Source: Spirochaetales bacterium
Lineage (GTDB): Bacteria > Spirochaetota > Spirochaetia > DSM-27196 > Alkalispirochaetaceae
Direction: 5' to 3'
Length of the DNA: 41,101 nt
NCBI GenBank assembly: GCA_028282545.1
Contig: JANQHT010000043.1
Location: 1 to 41,101, forward strand
In this document: positions 33,169 to 41,101 of the stretch, piece after piece
Layout: every line of letters begins with the position of its first letter
Position numbering within the stretch: position 1 is the first letter of the stretch
The notes under the pieces: model-generated
What the model saw: only the letters and a program-made list of their open reading frames with translations
Database searches by the model: none
Told to the model about the DNA's origin: nothing
Program-made: the position numbers and the translations under genes

Positions 33169-34539
33169 GTGGACCATTTCGACACAATCCTGATTGGAAC
33201 CGGCCAGGCGACTGGTACGCTCGTCCCGGCGCTCCTCGAGATGGGGAAACGTATTGTGGTAATCGAACGGGAGCGCGTGGGTGGAACGTGCCTGAACTTC
33301 GGCTGCACCCCTACAAAGACACTGGTTGCGAGCGCGCGCGTGGCGCACGTCGTTCGTCGTGCACCGGAGTTCGGTATTTCCGCGGAGGCCGCCGCCGTTG
33401 ACTTTGCCCGCGTAATGGAGCGGCAGAACGAGATCCGAAACGCCGGAACCGCCTCGTTCGAGGCGTACCTGCGGAAGGAGACTGAATTTGTTCGCGGCGA
33501 CGCTGCCTTCGTTGACGCTCATACGGTGCGAGTGGGCGACCGCGACTACCGGGCCCACACGATCTACATCCACGCCGGCGCCCGGGCGAGCGTTCCGGAT
33601 GTACCGGGCATCGACACCGTACCCTTTCTGGACAACAAGTCGATCCTCGATCTGGACGAACTGCCGGAACATCTGGTGATCCTGGGCGGCAGCTATATCG
33701 CGCTCGAGTTCGGCCAGGTATTCCGTCGCTTGGGGAGCCGCGTTACCGTTCTCCAGCGTGGCCCGCGCATCATGTCGCGCGAGGACGAAGACATCGCCAC
33801 GGCGGCGCACCAGGTCCTGGTGGATGAAGGCATCGAGATCATTTGTGGAACAACGGTGCGCGGCGTGGCCGGTGCGTCGGCCGGAATCGCGGTGACGCTG
33901 GAGGCACACGGTGAGACGCGTATCGCTTCCGGAAGTCACCTGCTTGTAGCTGCCGGGCGCGTACCAAACAGCGACACCCTGAACCTAACTGCCGCCGGCG
34001 TGGAAACGGACAGCCGCGGGTTCATCAAGGTCAACGAGTACCTGCAGACGACAGTTCCCCACATCTACGCCATCGGGGACGTCAACGGGCTTGGTGCGTT
34101 TACGCACACCTCGGTTCACGACGGCCAGATCGTCCTGGGTAACCTCCGCGGCGAAACGTGGAAGACAACGGACCGAATCCCTGTGTACGGGATGTTCCTG
34201 GACCCGCCCCTGGGTCGCGTCGGGATGAACGAACGGGAGGCACGTGCAAGCGGGAGAAACGTCCTTGTCGCGACCCGCCCGATGCAGCGGATCGCTCGAG
34301 CGCGGGAGAAGGACGAAACACAAGGGCTGATCAAACTGTTTGCGGACGCCGATACACGGGAGATCCTGGGCGCCTCGATTCTCGGAGTCGGCGGGGACGA
34401 GATCATCAACATGATCGCCCTGTGGATGTCCACCGGCCGGCCCTATACGGATCTCCAAAGGGTGGTCCTCGTCCATCCAACCGTGGCGGAACTCATCCCG
34501 TGGATCCTATCGGATCTCAAGCCGCTGGACACCGGGTGA
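33169..34539 (+). CDS. Class I pyridine nucleotide-disulfide oxidoreductase (MerA-like FAD protein)
   Basis: FAD flavoprotein of the mercuric reductase / lipoamide dehydrogenase group, 456 residues. N-terminal FAD site reads ILIGTGQATGTLVPAL; the redox-active pair is Cys41/Cys46 in VGGTCLNFGCTPTKTLVASA. The NAD(P) site is LVILGGSYIALEFGQVFRRL, the second FAD motif HIYAIGDVNGLGAF, and the dimer-interface His is in VLVHPTVAELIPW. It lacks an N-terminal HMA domain and the C-terminal vicinal Cys of true mercuric reductases. GTG 33169 is the chosen start, 29 bases after cysK, so it may form an operon with the cysteine genes. Confidence 0.87.
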   Translation: MDHFDTILIGTGQATGTLVPALLEMGKRIVVIERERVGGTCLNFGCTPTKTLVASARVAHVVRRAPEFGISAEAAAVDFARVMERQNEIRNAGTASFEAYLRKETEFVRGDAAFVDAHTVRVGDRDYRAHTIYIHAGARASVPDVPGIDTVPFLDNKSILDLDELPEHLVILGGSYIALEFGQVFRRLGSRVTVLQRGPRIMSREDEDIATAAHQVLVDEGIEIICGTTVRGVAGASAGIAVTLEAHGETRIASGSHLLVAAGRVPNSDTLNLTAAGVETDSRGFIKVNEYLQTTVPHIYAIGDVNGLGAFTHTSVHDGQIVLGNLRGETWKTTDRIPVYGMFLDPPLGRVGMNEREARASGRNVLVATRPMQRIARAREKDETQGLIKLFADADTREILGASILGVGGDEIINMIALWMSTGRPYTDLQRVVLVHPTVAELIPWILSDLKPLDTG

Positions 34540-34679
34540 AATGGGGTTCCTATTCGATGCTAACCCGGTTCGGCGTCAATCAAGCACTCGACTACGTGCA
34601 CGAGGTATCACGATTGGGATTTGTGCAACCGCGTCACTAGGTCTCGTCCGCCTTTTTGGACGGAGTGCTCGGTTTCGCG

Positions 34680-34861
34680 CCGGCTGGGCGCGCCGGCGCG
34701 GCATCGCCTTCGCCCTGGCGCGTAGAATGATTGCCGAGTGCGGGCGTCGGTCACTGGATTGCCACTGGGACGCGATGAACCGTGAATCAGCCGCTTTAGC
34801 CGGGAAGCTCGGGTTCGTGGCGGACCGGAAGTACTCGTGCTACATGATTTCCGAATCATAG
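34680..34861 (+). pseudogene. C-terminal remnant of a GNAT acetyltransferase
   Basis: The frame gives WARRRGIAFALARRMIAECG followed by LDCHWDAMNRESAALAGKLG and FVADRKYSCYMI. This is the acetyl-CoA-binding R-x-x-G-x-A motif and the C-terminal helix-strand of GNAT proteins, with an HWDA-type segment as in PF12746-like members. The first two-thirds of the domain are missing: upstream sequence in this frame looks random. A broken gene between the disulfide reductase and the dUTPase-fold gene; the rest of 34540-34917 holds nothing recognisable. Confidence 0.6.
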
Positions 34862-34917
34862 CACCAAGTGGTTCCCGGGTACTTGAGCTTCCGGGACGGT
34901 AGATACACGATTGTGTC

Positions 34918-35370
34918 ATGGCGTACCTAACGGGAACGGAAGTGGCGGACCTGCTCTCCGGCATCATCTCGGCAAAGCACCAGTGCCACGCGTACGAAAC
35001 CGACCTGACCGTCGCCGCTGTGGCGGCCCAGGTGGCCGGCGGAGCGGTCGATTTTGGCGGTTCGGAGATGAAGGAGGCGGAGACTCGGGAGATCACGCCG
35101 GTCAAGAGCGACACGTCCGAGTTGTACGGATGGTGGGACCTCGATGAGGGGTGGTACCGGATCACCTACAACGAAGTGCCTCGTCCCGGCGACGACCACA
35201 TCGCGTTTGTCCAACCGCACGAACGGCTTCTCCTGGCCGGCGCCACGCATCCGGCGTTCTACTTTCGGGGGCAGCGCGGATCGCTCCGCACGATGGTGAT
35301 TGTCGGACCGCAGGGAATCCGAATCAAGCAAAACGCGCGCGTGTCAAAATTGCTCGTCGTTTCTGTGTAA
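34918..35370 (+). CDS. dUTPase/dCTP deaminase-fold protein
   Basis: A 150-residue protein of the trimeric dUTPase / dCTP deaminase fold: VDFGGSEMKEAETREITPVK, then GWWDLDEGWYRITYNEVPRP, HIAFVQPHERLLLAGATHPA and IKQNARVSKLLVV. This resembles the 'deoxycytidine triphosphate deaminase'-like proteins annotated in archaea and some bacteria. The classical five dUTPase motifs are not all recognisable, so the nucleotide substrate is uncertain. ATG 34918 has no strong Shine-Dalgarno sequence. It converges with the FloA cluster, 5 bases apart. Confidence 0.72.
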   Translation: MAYLTGTEVADLLSGIISAKHQCHAYETDLTVAAVAAQVAGGAVDFGGSEMKEAETREITPVKSDTSELYGWWDLDEGWYRITYNEVPRPGDDHIAFVQPHERLLLAGATHPAFYFRGQRGSLRTMVIVGPQGIRIKQNARVSKLLVVSV

Positions 35371-35375
35371 CGACG

Positions 35376-36014
35376 TTACGGCCAAACGTCGTACACGTCG
35401 GAATCGATCGACCGCGCGTCGAGTCCCCCCGGCGGCCCCAGGATCTCCCGGTACACCACCGCGCGCTGAAGCGGGGGCAAGCGTTCCAGGCGGGCAACAA
35501 TCGAACCGACGGACGGCGGTGACGATGAAGCCGCGTACGCCGGCGGCGCCTCCGGTTCGCGGGATGGTGGTACGCGGGGTGCCGGTACGCCCCGTTGCCC
35601 AAAGCGGGCCGGTGGCGAGGCATGGATGGGAGGTCGGGGCGGCGAGGGCACCCGCCGAGTCTCCTGAAGGGGAGGCGCGCCGGTTGGGGATGCGTAGGCG
35701 CCGAACCGGTTGGACCGTCGCGACCCGTCCATCACTATTCGCCGGGCGGTGCGGACGAAGCGGAGGAACCTCTGCCTCCGGGCACCTCCACCTGCGTCCC
35801 GACCGGAGTCCACTTCCCGTAGGTCCGGATGCGATTCGTCGGCAAGATCCCTGTCTCGCGGTGAGAGCGGCCCGTCGTTGCGTGCACGTACGTCTGTACG
35901 TACGTCTCGTTGCAGCGATGGCGATCGCCGCCGCCGGCCGCGGCCGAGGATGAACAGAACCGGCACCATAACGAAGAAAACGCCCAGAATGAGGTCGAAG
36001 AGCGAATCGAGCAT
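35376..36014 (-). CDS. Uncharacterised N-terminally anchored, proline/arginine-rich protein in the floA cluster
   Basis: A 212-residue protein: one N-terminal membrane helix (LFDLILGVFFVMVPVLFIL, about 4-22) then a basic stretch (GRGRRRRSPSL), a long Arg/Pro/Ser-rich region without obvious fold and a short ordered-looking tail (VGSIVARLERLPPLQRAVVY, REILGPPGG). ATG 36014 overlaps the floA stop (TGATG), so it should be made with FloA. No family is recognised. Function could be as an adaptor for the FloA membrane domain; that is inference from position only. Confidence 0.6.
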   Translation of the reverse strand: MLDSLFDLILGVFFVMVPVLFILGRGRRRRSPSLQRDVRTDVRARNDGPLSPRDRDLADESHPDLREVDSGRDAGGGARRQRFLRFVRTARRIVMDGSRRSNRFGAYASPTGAPPLQETRRVPSPPRPPIHASPPARFGQRGVPAPRVPPSREPEAPPAYAASSSPPSVGSIVARLERLPPLQRAVVYREILGPPGGLDARSIDSDVYDVWP

Positions 36015-37024
36015 CACACGTCCGTCGCGGGGTCCTGCTCTGCGGATTCACCGCCGATGTTCCGTCTCATCTGTGTGTCGGCCTGGATGTTCCGCAGGCG
36101 GTAGTAGTCGACAACGCCCAGGTTGCCTTCACGGAACGCTTGAGATATCGCCTTGGGAATCTCCACCTCCGCGAGGACGACTTTTGCACGATTCTCCTGG
36201 ATTTCCGCCAGCATCTCCTGTTCGCGCGCCTTTGCCGCGGCGCGCCGTTTCTCAGCCTCAGCTTGGAAGCGCCGTTTGTCGGCCTCCGCCTGGTCCGCCT
36301 GCAATTTTGCGCCCACGTTCTGGCCCACGTCCACGTCGGCGATGTCGATCGAGAGGATCTCGAAGGCGGTCCCGGCGTCCAGGCCCTTCTCGAGGACACG
36401 GCGCGAGATCAGGTCGGGGTTTTCCAGGACATCCTTGTACGTCTCCGACGAACCGATCGTCGTAACGATACCTTCGCCGACGCGGGCAATGATCGTCTCC
36501 TCCATCGCGCCGCCGACGAGGCGCTCGATATTGGCGCGGACAGTAACGCGCGCCTTTACCTTGAGCTGAATTCCGTCCTTTGCCACCGCCTCGATAAACT
36601 GCTTGCCCTTCTCGGGGTCCGGACAATCGATCACCTTCGGGTTGACGCTGGTTCTCACCGCTTCCAGGACGTCGCGGCCGGCGAGGTCTATCGCGGTGGC
36701 GCGTCGAAAATCGAGGGGGATGTTCGCTTTGTTGGCGGCAACGAGCGCCTGGCTCACCTTGCGAACGTCGCCGCTGGCGAGGTAGTGCGTTTCGAGCGGT
36801 TCCGGCTCCAAGGGTATCCCCGCTTTGACGAGGACGATCCGACTGTCCACGATCGTCGCCGGGTTGACCTTGCGGAGCCACATCCCGATGAGCCGCGCGA
36901 TCGGAACGGTGGCACCGGAGAGCAACGATCGAAACCAGAGACCAAAGAACCTGAGGAACACAAAGAGCAGCGCCAAGCCGACGAGCCCGAGCAGCACGTA
37001 GAGAACGATTACTTCGAAACCCAT
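36014..37024 (-). CDS. floA: Flotillin-like membrane scaffold protein FloA
   Basis: SPFH/prohibitin-type scaffold that organises membrane domains. 336 residues: N-terminal membrane hairpin ([20 protein letters not shown]), then the characteristic [55 protein letters not shown] and the SPFH core with [21 protein letters not shown] coiled coil rich in A, E, K and R follows (about 240-300) and a helix with [19 protein letters not shown]. Length and motifs are as in YqfA/FloA. It follows a short NfeD gene by 4 bases, the usual partner. Confidence 0.95.
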   Translation of the reverse strand: MGFEVIVLYVLLGLVGLALLFVFLRFFGLWFRSLLSGATVPIARLIGMWLRKVNPATIVDSRIVLVKAGIPLEPEPLETHYLASGDVRKVSQALVAANKANIPLDFRRATAIDLAGRDVLEAVRTSVNPKVIDCPDPEKGKQFIEAVAKDGIQLKVKARVTVRANIERLVGGAMEETIIARVGEGIVTTIGSSETYKDVLENPDLISRRVLEKGLDAGTAFEILSIDIADVDVGQNVGAKLQADQAEADKRRFQAEAEKRRAAAKAREQEMLAEIQENRAKVVLAEVEIPKAISQAFREGNLGVVDYYRLRNIQADTQMRRNIGGESAEQDPATDV

Positions 37025-37028
37025 ATTT

Positions 37029-37517
37029 CTACTCCACCTCCCGCAAATCGCGCACCACGATGCGCGATCCGTATACGGCGATGACGGTCACCTCGGTGCC
37101 CGCCTCGATATACTCGCCGCCGGTTACCACGCTGCACCGGCGCTCCCCGATCTCCACGATACCGATCGGGTGAAGCGGCGTGACCGCGACTCCCGACGTG
37201 CCAACCAGGTTTTCCGCGCTGTTGTCCCCGGAGGGTTCCGGCGGCGCCTGCGTCTCCGTCAGGATCAGGCGCCGGCCGAAAAGACTCTTCGGAAAGCGGC
37301 GAAATCCGACGATCAGTGCTGTCGGTGTGACGACCAACGCGGTCACCAGGACGAGCAGACCCCACGGCTCCGGTTGATCGCGGTAGGTGAGAACCACCGC
37401 GGCGACGATGCTGGCGATTCCACCGAGCCCGACGAGTCCAAAGGCCGGTACAAAGAACTCCACGAAGATTGCCGCAAGTCCGATAGCGATCAGCGCAAAG
37501 GCGGCCCAGACCGGCAC
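37029..37517 (-). CDS. NfeD-family membrane protein, short form
   Basis: A 162-residue NfeD1-type partner of FloA: two to three membrane helices ([53 protein letters not shown]) and a C-terminal OB-fold-like domain ([40 protein letters not shown]). It lacks the protease domain of the neighbouring long NfeD. The start GTG 37517 is one base after the preceding stop. The order long NfeD, short NfeD, FloA is a known gene arrangement. Confidence 0.88.
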   Translation of the reverse strand: MPVWAAFALIAIGLAAIFVEFFVPAFGLVGLGGIASIVAAVVLTYRDQPEPWGLLVLVTALVVTPTALIVGFRRFPKSLFGRRLILTETQAPPEPSGDNSAENLVGTSGVAVTPLHPIGIVEIGERRCSVVTGGEYIEAGTEVTVIAVYGSRIVVRDLREVE

Positions 37518-37518
37518 G

Positions 37519-39018
37519 CTACACCGCCTTCACGACAATCCGGTTGCCGTCAACGCGCACCACCCGCACTTCAACGCCGCGATCGATGTAACCGCCTTCG
37601 CTCTCCGCCTGGACCACCTCCGAACCGATGATGACATTTCCCACCGGGCGGAGGTCGGTCCGGGCCGTCCCGCTCTTGCCCAGGTAGCGGTCCCGTTCCG
37701 ACACGCCCTGCGCCGTGTACCCTTCCTCCGCCGGTAACGACGTAGCGAGCATGAGCCGGCGGAAGAGACGCGTATCCTTGACGAGCATGGCGAAGAGGCC
37801 CGCAAGCAGTACCGCCCCGAGCGTGCCGGCCCCCACAAAGAGGAGGTTTCGCCCGGTGAGGCGCCACTGCCACTCGTACTGTGGGACCACGTAGTCCTGC
37901 ATCGTGAGAACGAAGGAGAGAACGAGCGAGACGATGCCGGTGATTCCCGCAACGCCGAACCCGGGGATGACAAATATCTCGAACACCAACAACGCGAGCC
38001 CGCACACAAAGAGCACGATTTCGAGCGATCCCACCTGGCCGAGAAGCAGGTTGGCGGCGAAGAACGTCCCGAAGCAGGCGAGCGCAACTGCGCCGGGCAG
38101 GCCAAATCCGGGGCTCGTGATCTCCAGGAAGAGCGCTACCAACCCGGCGGCGATAAGGAGACTGGAAAAGGCGGAACTGGTCAGGATCGCGACGAGCCGA
38201 TCGGCCGGATCCATTTCGAAGGCAACCGTAGAGTCGATTGCGACGCCCAGTTCCGCCTCGAGTTCCGAGAGCGTCGCCGGTGTTCCCGCCGAAATTCCGT
38301 ACCGCTCCATTTCACCGGCCGTCAGCGTGAGGAGTTTGTCCGCGGTGGAGACGACCGGGCCCTCCTCGAGGTCGACCTCGCCCTCCTTGGCGCGACGGCG
38401 GAGCACGGCCAGGTCGGATTCGGTAATGAGGCGCTCTTCACCGTCCACGATAACCGCAACCAGCACGACCGACTCGTCGACCATTGCCCGGGCAACGGCG
38501 GGCGGGTGTCCGTTCTTCTCCGCCAGGGCCGCCATCTGACCGCGAACGGCGCTGACCGTTTTTTCACCGGCCGCTTCCTGACCTTCCGGCCCCTGGATGA
38601 CCGGCGCCGCCGCTCCCATAGACGTTCCGGGGGCCATGAAGATCCTATTGCACGCCAGTGCGATCAACGCACCGGCGGACCAACTGACTCCGGTCCCGTC
38701 CGGGCCGGTCCCGACGTAGGCGATCGTCTCCATCTCCGTTACACGGCTGAGCGTGTTGGCAACCTGGAGCGCCGTGTCCACGCGGCCACCAAACGTGTCG
38801 ATATCGACGATGACGTAGTCGGCCTGGAGTTGTTCCGCCTCGTCCACACCGCGTTGAAGAAGTACCGCAACAAAGGGATCGATCGGTCCGTGGATAGGTA
38901 TAAGAAGTGCTTTTGAACCGGGTACTCCACCACCGTCGTCCTGCGCCGTGACTGGTATGATCGACGCCAGGACAAAAAGGGCAAGAAACAGCGGTGCGCG
39001 CGCATTCCGCACGTCCAT
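37519..39018 (-). CDS. NfeD-family membrane serine protease, long form
   Basis: A 499-residue membrane protein: signal peptide (MDVRNARAPLFLALFVLASI), ClpP-class serine protease domain (about 35-260) with VIVDIDTFGGRVDTALQVAN, catalytic Ser in SWSAGALIALACNRIFMAP and a candidate Lys in AGEKTVSAVRGQMAAL; four or five membrane helices (about 265-400); and a C-terminal OB-fold domain (GKSGTARTDLRPVGNVIIG, YIDRGVEVRVVRVDGNRIVV). Homologues cleave stomatin-like partners, here probably FloA. ATG 39018 is preferred since it begins the signal peptide; a TTG upstream is in frame. It heads the four-gene cluster. Confidence 0.92.
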   Translation of the reverse strand: MDVRNARAPLFLALFVLASIIPVTAQDDGGGVPGSKALLIPIHGPIDPFVAVLLQRGVDEAEQLQADYVIVDIDTFGGRVDTALQVANTLSRVTEMETIAYVGTGPDGTGVSWSAGALIALACNRIFMAPGTSMGAAAPVIQGPEGQEAAGEKTVSAVRGQMAALAEKNGHPPAVARAMVDESVVLVAVIVDGEERLITESDLAVLRRRAKEGEVDLEEGPVVSTADKLLTLTAGEMERYGISAGTPATLSELEAELGVAIDSTVAFEMDPADRLVAILTSSAFSSLLIAAGLVALFLEITSPGFGLPGAVALACFGTFFAANLLLGQVGSLEIVLFVCGLALLVFEIFVIPGFGVAGITGIVSLVLSFVLTMQDYVVPQYEWQWRLTGRNLLFVGAGTLGAVLLAGLFAMLVKDTRLFRRLMLATSLPAEEGYTAQGVSERDRYLGKSGTARTDLRPVGNVIIGSEVVQAESEGGYIDRGVEVRVVRVDGNRIVVKAV

Positions 39019-39076
39019 TAATACAATGATAACCGGCAAGCGGCCGTTCGCGCCACTACCGGACCGTCCGATGGGT

Positions 39077-39163
39077 CTATCGCGGGTACATGCGCCGAAC
39101 GGCCACGCGGAAGGCGAACCGCATGATCTGTTCGGTCTCCGTCATATCGTCCCAGGTGACCAT
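39077..39163 (-). CDS. Possible 28-residue small ORF upstream of the NfeD gene
   Basis: An ATG-initiated frame reads MVTWDDMTETEQIMRFAFRV followed by AVRRMYPR and a stop. The composition is protein-like and could fold as one amphipathic helix. There is no clear Shine-Dalgarno sequence, and conservation cannot be judged. The remainder of the 39019-39301 gap shows no other gene. Confidence 0.2.
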   Translation of the reverse strand: MVTWDDMTETEQIMRFAFRVAVRRMYPR

Positions 39164-39301
39164 CGTTTCGCGCGCTTCTATGGTACAACGCGGGCGCAGG
39201 AGCGCCAACGGTGGTCGTACTCGCGCCCCGCAGCACCATTCTTACAAACCATTTGACTGAGTATCCGAACAGGGATGACAATGGAAGCAACGAGGAGTTG
39301 T

Positions 39302-40105
39302 ATGAACGGGGGAGGCGCGTTGGAATACTCGAATCGGGCAATTGCGATTGCTTTCACGGCCCTGCTGACCCTCCTTTTCGCTGTTTTTTCTGCGCCCGCG
39401 GTCTATCCCGCCGGGCAATACGACACCCGTTCCGAGGAGTTGACCGATTCCGATGCGACCGGCAATGACCGGAGAGAGGAGCGGGAGGCGCTCGTTGAAA
39501 CGGGAGTGGCCGGGATGGGTGTTTCGGATCCCGCCACGATCCGCGCCATGCGCGCCGTGCCTCGCCACCGGTTTGTTCCGAGAGAGTACCGGCAGAGAGC
39601 GTACGAAAACCGCCCCCTGCCGATTGGACTGGGACAGACGATATCCCAGCCGTACATCGTCGGCTTTATGACCGAAGCGCTGGAGTTGGCGCCGGACCAT
39701 CGAGTGCTCGAGATCGGAACCGGCAGCGGGTACCAGGCGGCGGTGCTGGCGGAGATCGTGGAACACGTCTACACGATCGAGATCGTGGCGGAGCTCGCGG
39801 TGAGCGCCCGGGAGCGCCTGGAACGCCTGGGCTACGAAAACGTCACGGTTCGCCAGGGAGACGGGTACTTTGGATGGGCGGAGGAGGCGCCCTTCGACGC
39901 GATTATCGTTACCGCCGCGGCGGGCCACATCCCGCGCCCTCTGTTAGACCAATTAAAACCAACCGGCCGCCTGATCATCCCGGTCGGTCCCGTCTTTGAC
40001 GTTCAGACGCTGGTCCTTGCCCGGCTCGGTCCGTCCGGCGAGGTGCGAACGGAGCATCTGCTGCCGGTACGGTTTGTACCGATGACCGGGCAGGCAGAGG
40101 ATTGA
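39302..40105 (+). CDS. pcm: Exported protein-L-isoaspartate O-methyltransferase
   Basis: SAM-dependent enzyme that methylates isoaspartyl residues in damaged proteins so they can be repaired. 267 residues. The family motifs are complete: MRAVPRHRFVPREYRQRAYE, IGLGQTISQPYIVGFMTEAL, the SAM loop VLEIGTGSGYQAAVLAEI, then FDAIIVTAAAGHIPRPLLDQ and LKPTGRLIIPVG. Unlike the usual cytosolic enzyme it has an N-terminal signal peptide (IAIAFTALLTLLFAVFSAPAVY) and a ~35-residue acidic linker. ATG 39302 is chosen for its GAGGAG; an earlier ATG at 39275 is also in frame. The next gene overlaps its stop. Confidence 0.9.
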   Translation: MNGGGALEYSNRAIAIAFTALLTLLFAVFSAPAVYPAGQYDTRSEELTDSDATGNDRREEREALVETGVAGMGVSDPATIRAMRAVPRHRFVPREYRQRAYENRPLPIGLGQTISQPYIVGFMTEALELAPDHRVLEIGTGSGYQAAVLAEIVEHVYTIEIVAELAVSARERLERLGYENVTVRQGDGYFGWAEEAPFDAIIVTAAAGHIPRPLLDQLKPTGRLIIPVGPVFDVQTLVLARLGPSGEVRTEHLLPVRFVPMTGQAED

Positions 40106-41101
40106 GCGCGAATTCGCTTCGGACGCCGGGCGTCGTCGTATCCGCGGGAACGCTTGCGTGCGTCGCGGTTGTGACGATAGCCGCGCAGATCGCCCTGGTT
40201 CGCGCGCTATCGGTGGACACCTACTACCATTTCGCGTATCTGGTAATCGGGGCGGCGCTTTTAGGGTTTGGCGCGGGCGGTACCGCGCTGGCCTTGATCA
40301 ACCGCAGACACCCCGCCTGGTGGAAGCGGGGCGTTCCGATTCTCCTGGCGGCGGCCGCGCCGCTGTTCGGGTGGGCGTACCGCGCTTCGGCGCTCCTCCG
40401 TCCGGACGTGCCGTTTCTGCTGCACAGTTGGATCGAAGTGGCCCGCCTTCTGGGCACAATCGTCGTCCTTGCACTGCCGTTCATGGCGGCCGGCACCGTC
40501 ACGGCGACGCTGCTCTACCTGCATCGAAATCGGCCGGGGTTCGTGTACGGTGCGAACCTTATCAGCAGCGGAGTGGGGGCCGGCCTCGGTCTTCTCCTGG
40601 TTTCTCTCGCCGGCGGAGCGCGAGCGCTGAACTGGTTGGCCGCTGCTCCGGCGATCGCGCTGGCGATCTGGATGATCGGCGCGCCGGTATCGAGAGTGCG
40701 CCCCCGCCACTTCATCCTCGCCTTTGTCGCGCTCCTTGGATTCCCCGGTTCGCCGGCGATGCGCGAGCCCGGATCGGTCGATCGCTACAAGGGCCTCGCC
40801 CACGCGGAACTCCTTGTGCGCCAGGATTCGGCCCGACCCGTTGCGCGACGATTCGACGCGCTATCACAGGTCGACCTCTTTGATGTGCCCTCCATGCGCC
40901 AAACGCTCTTTGCCTCACCCCGGGCGGCACCCGCGCCGGAACAGCTCACGCTTTTTATTGACGGGCACTTGGCGGGTCCCGTTTTCGCCATACAGCGGCC
41001 CGAGGAGGCGGATGTACTCGCCGCCGTTCCGCAGGCCTTGCCGTACAGAGTGGTGAACGCGCGGCGCGTGCTCCTTCTGGGCGAGGTCACCGGCACCAAC
41101 G
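40102..41101 (+). CDS. Membrane-anchored spermidine-synthase-like protein, 3' end beyond window
   Basis: I translated this by hand from TTG 40102 (overlapping the preceding stop as TTGA) and found 333 open codons to the window edge. It starts with membrane helices: VVVSAGTLACVAVVTIAAQI, then LVRALSVDTYYHFAYLVIGA and LLGFGAGGTALALI, a segment typical of the membrane-fused spermidine-synthase-like family. More helices follow at about 75-95, 110-135, 150-175 and 180-200. A soluble part then begins, ending ARRVLLLGEVTGTN at the edge, where the SAM-type nucleotide loop of SpeE-like domains should lie. Polyamine synthesis cannot be concluded from this. The neighbouring methyltransferase is also SAM-dependent. 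Confidence 0.75.
   Translation, partial: MSANSLRTPGVVVSAGTLACVAVVTIAAQIALVRALSVDTYYHFAYLVIGAALLGFGAGGTALALINRRHPAWWKRGVPILLAAAAPLFGWAYRASALLRPDVPFLLHSWIEVARLLGTIVVLALPFMAAGTVTATLLYLHRNRPGFVYGANLISSGVGAGLGLLLVSLAGGARALNWLAAAPAIALAIWMIGAPVSRVRPRHFILAFVALLGFPGSPAMREPGSVDRYKGLAHAELLVRQDSARPVARRFDALSQVDLFDVPSMRQTLFASPRAAPAPEQLTLFIDGHLAGPVFAIQRPEEADVLAAVPQALPYRVVNARRVLLLGEVTGTN

Noticed and set aside
32171-33187. A 338-codon open frame on the minus strand
   Set aside because: Antisense to cysK, which has full PLP-enzyme motifs.
35365-35381. Palindrome GTAACG-A-CGTTAC between the convergent genes
   Set aside because: Only 6-bp arms with a one-base centre and no T-run; it overlaps the two stop codons and is unlikely to terminate transcription.
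40158-40883. A 241-codon plus-strand frame at the right end
   Set aside because: It is the wrong frame. The frame from TTG 40102 gives continuous membrane helices to the window edge, while this one gives Arg/Gly-rich text.

Overview
The window is high-GC bacterial DNA, most likely from a free-living spirochaete. The clearest hint is the phosphonate-binding lipoprotein-like leader ending in FAGGRQEAGES, a style common in Spirochaeta-type binding proteins. The FloA/NfeD membrane cluster and the Cache chemoreceptor fit but are not diagnostic. No rRNA, tRNA or CRISPR array was seen.

Layout. (1) 1-7441, minus strand: a tightly overlapped Mu-like late module, read from a C39-like cysteine peptidase (probable lysin) through a holin-like membrane protein, a nested Rz/Rz1-type spanin pair, gp25-, gp26- and gp27-like proteins, large terminase and DUF935 portal, to a MuF head protein that runs off the left edge and carries a C-terminal HEIGH zinc-peptidase-like domain. 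No Mu early genes lie upstream of it. (2) 7442-8997: an accessory pocket with two copies of a ~160-180 bp structured repeat flanking an IS630-like remnant and a RelE/ParE-type toxin-antitoxin pair. (3) 8998-16350: core-type genes on the minus strand: lgt, sulfotransferase, chemoreceptor, a small membrane protein, an exported beta-rich protein and a toroid (squalene-cyclase-like) protein. (4) 16494-28262: a complete C-P lyase locus on the minus strand in the order phnG-H-I-J-K-M-(hexapeptide acetyltransferase)-L-(PHP/IMPase fusion)-D-C-E-E. (5) 28345-30188: an S41 protease and a 2H phosphoesterase upstream of it. (6) 30388-35370, plus strand: quinone-oxidoreductase-like MDR protein, cysE-cysK, a MerA-like disulfide reductase, a GNAT remnant and a dUTPase/dCTP-deaminase-fold protein. 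(7) 35376-39018, minus strand: long NfeD protease, short NfeD, FloA and an uncharacterised proline-rich membrane protein. (8) 39302-41101, plus strand: an exported isoaspartyl methyltransferase and the start of a membrane-bound spermidine-synthase-like protein.

The most interesting system is the phosphonate locus. It has the whole G-H-I-J-K-L-M set and an importer but neither phnP nor phnN, the E. coli genes that turn the cyclic product of PhnJ into PRPP. In their place is one 567-residue protein joining a metal-dependent PHP phosphoesterase to an inositol-monophosphatase-like phosphatase, translationally coupled to phnL. I infer that it opens 5-phosphoribosyl 1,2-cyclic phosphate and then strips the remaining phosphate, giving ribose 5-phosphate and phosphate. 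A short repeated box (plus-strand TTNNGTTAGG) upstream of the S41 gene, phnG and phnD may be the shared control site.
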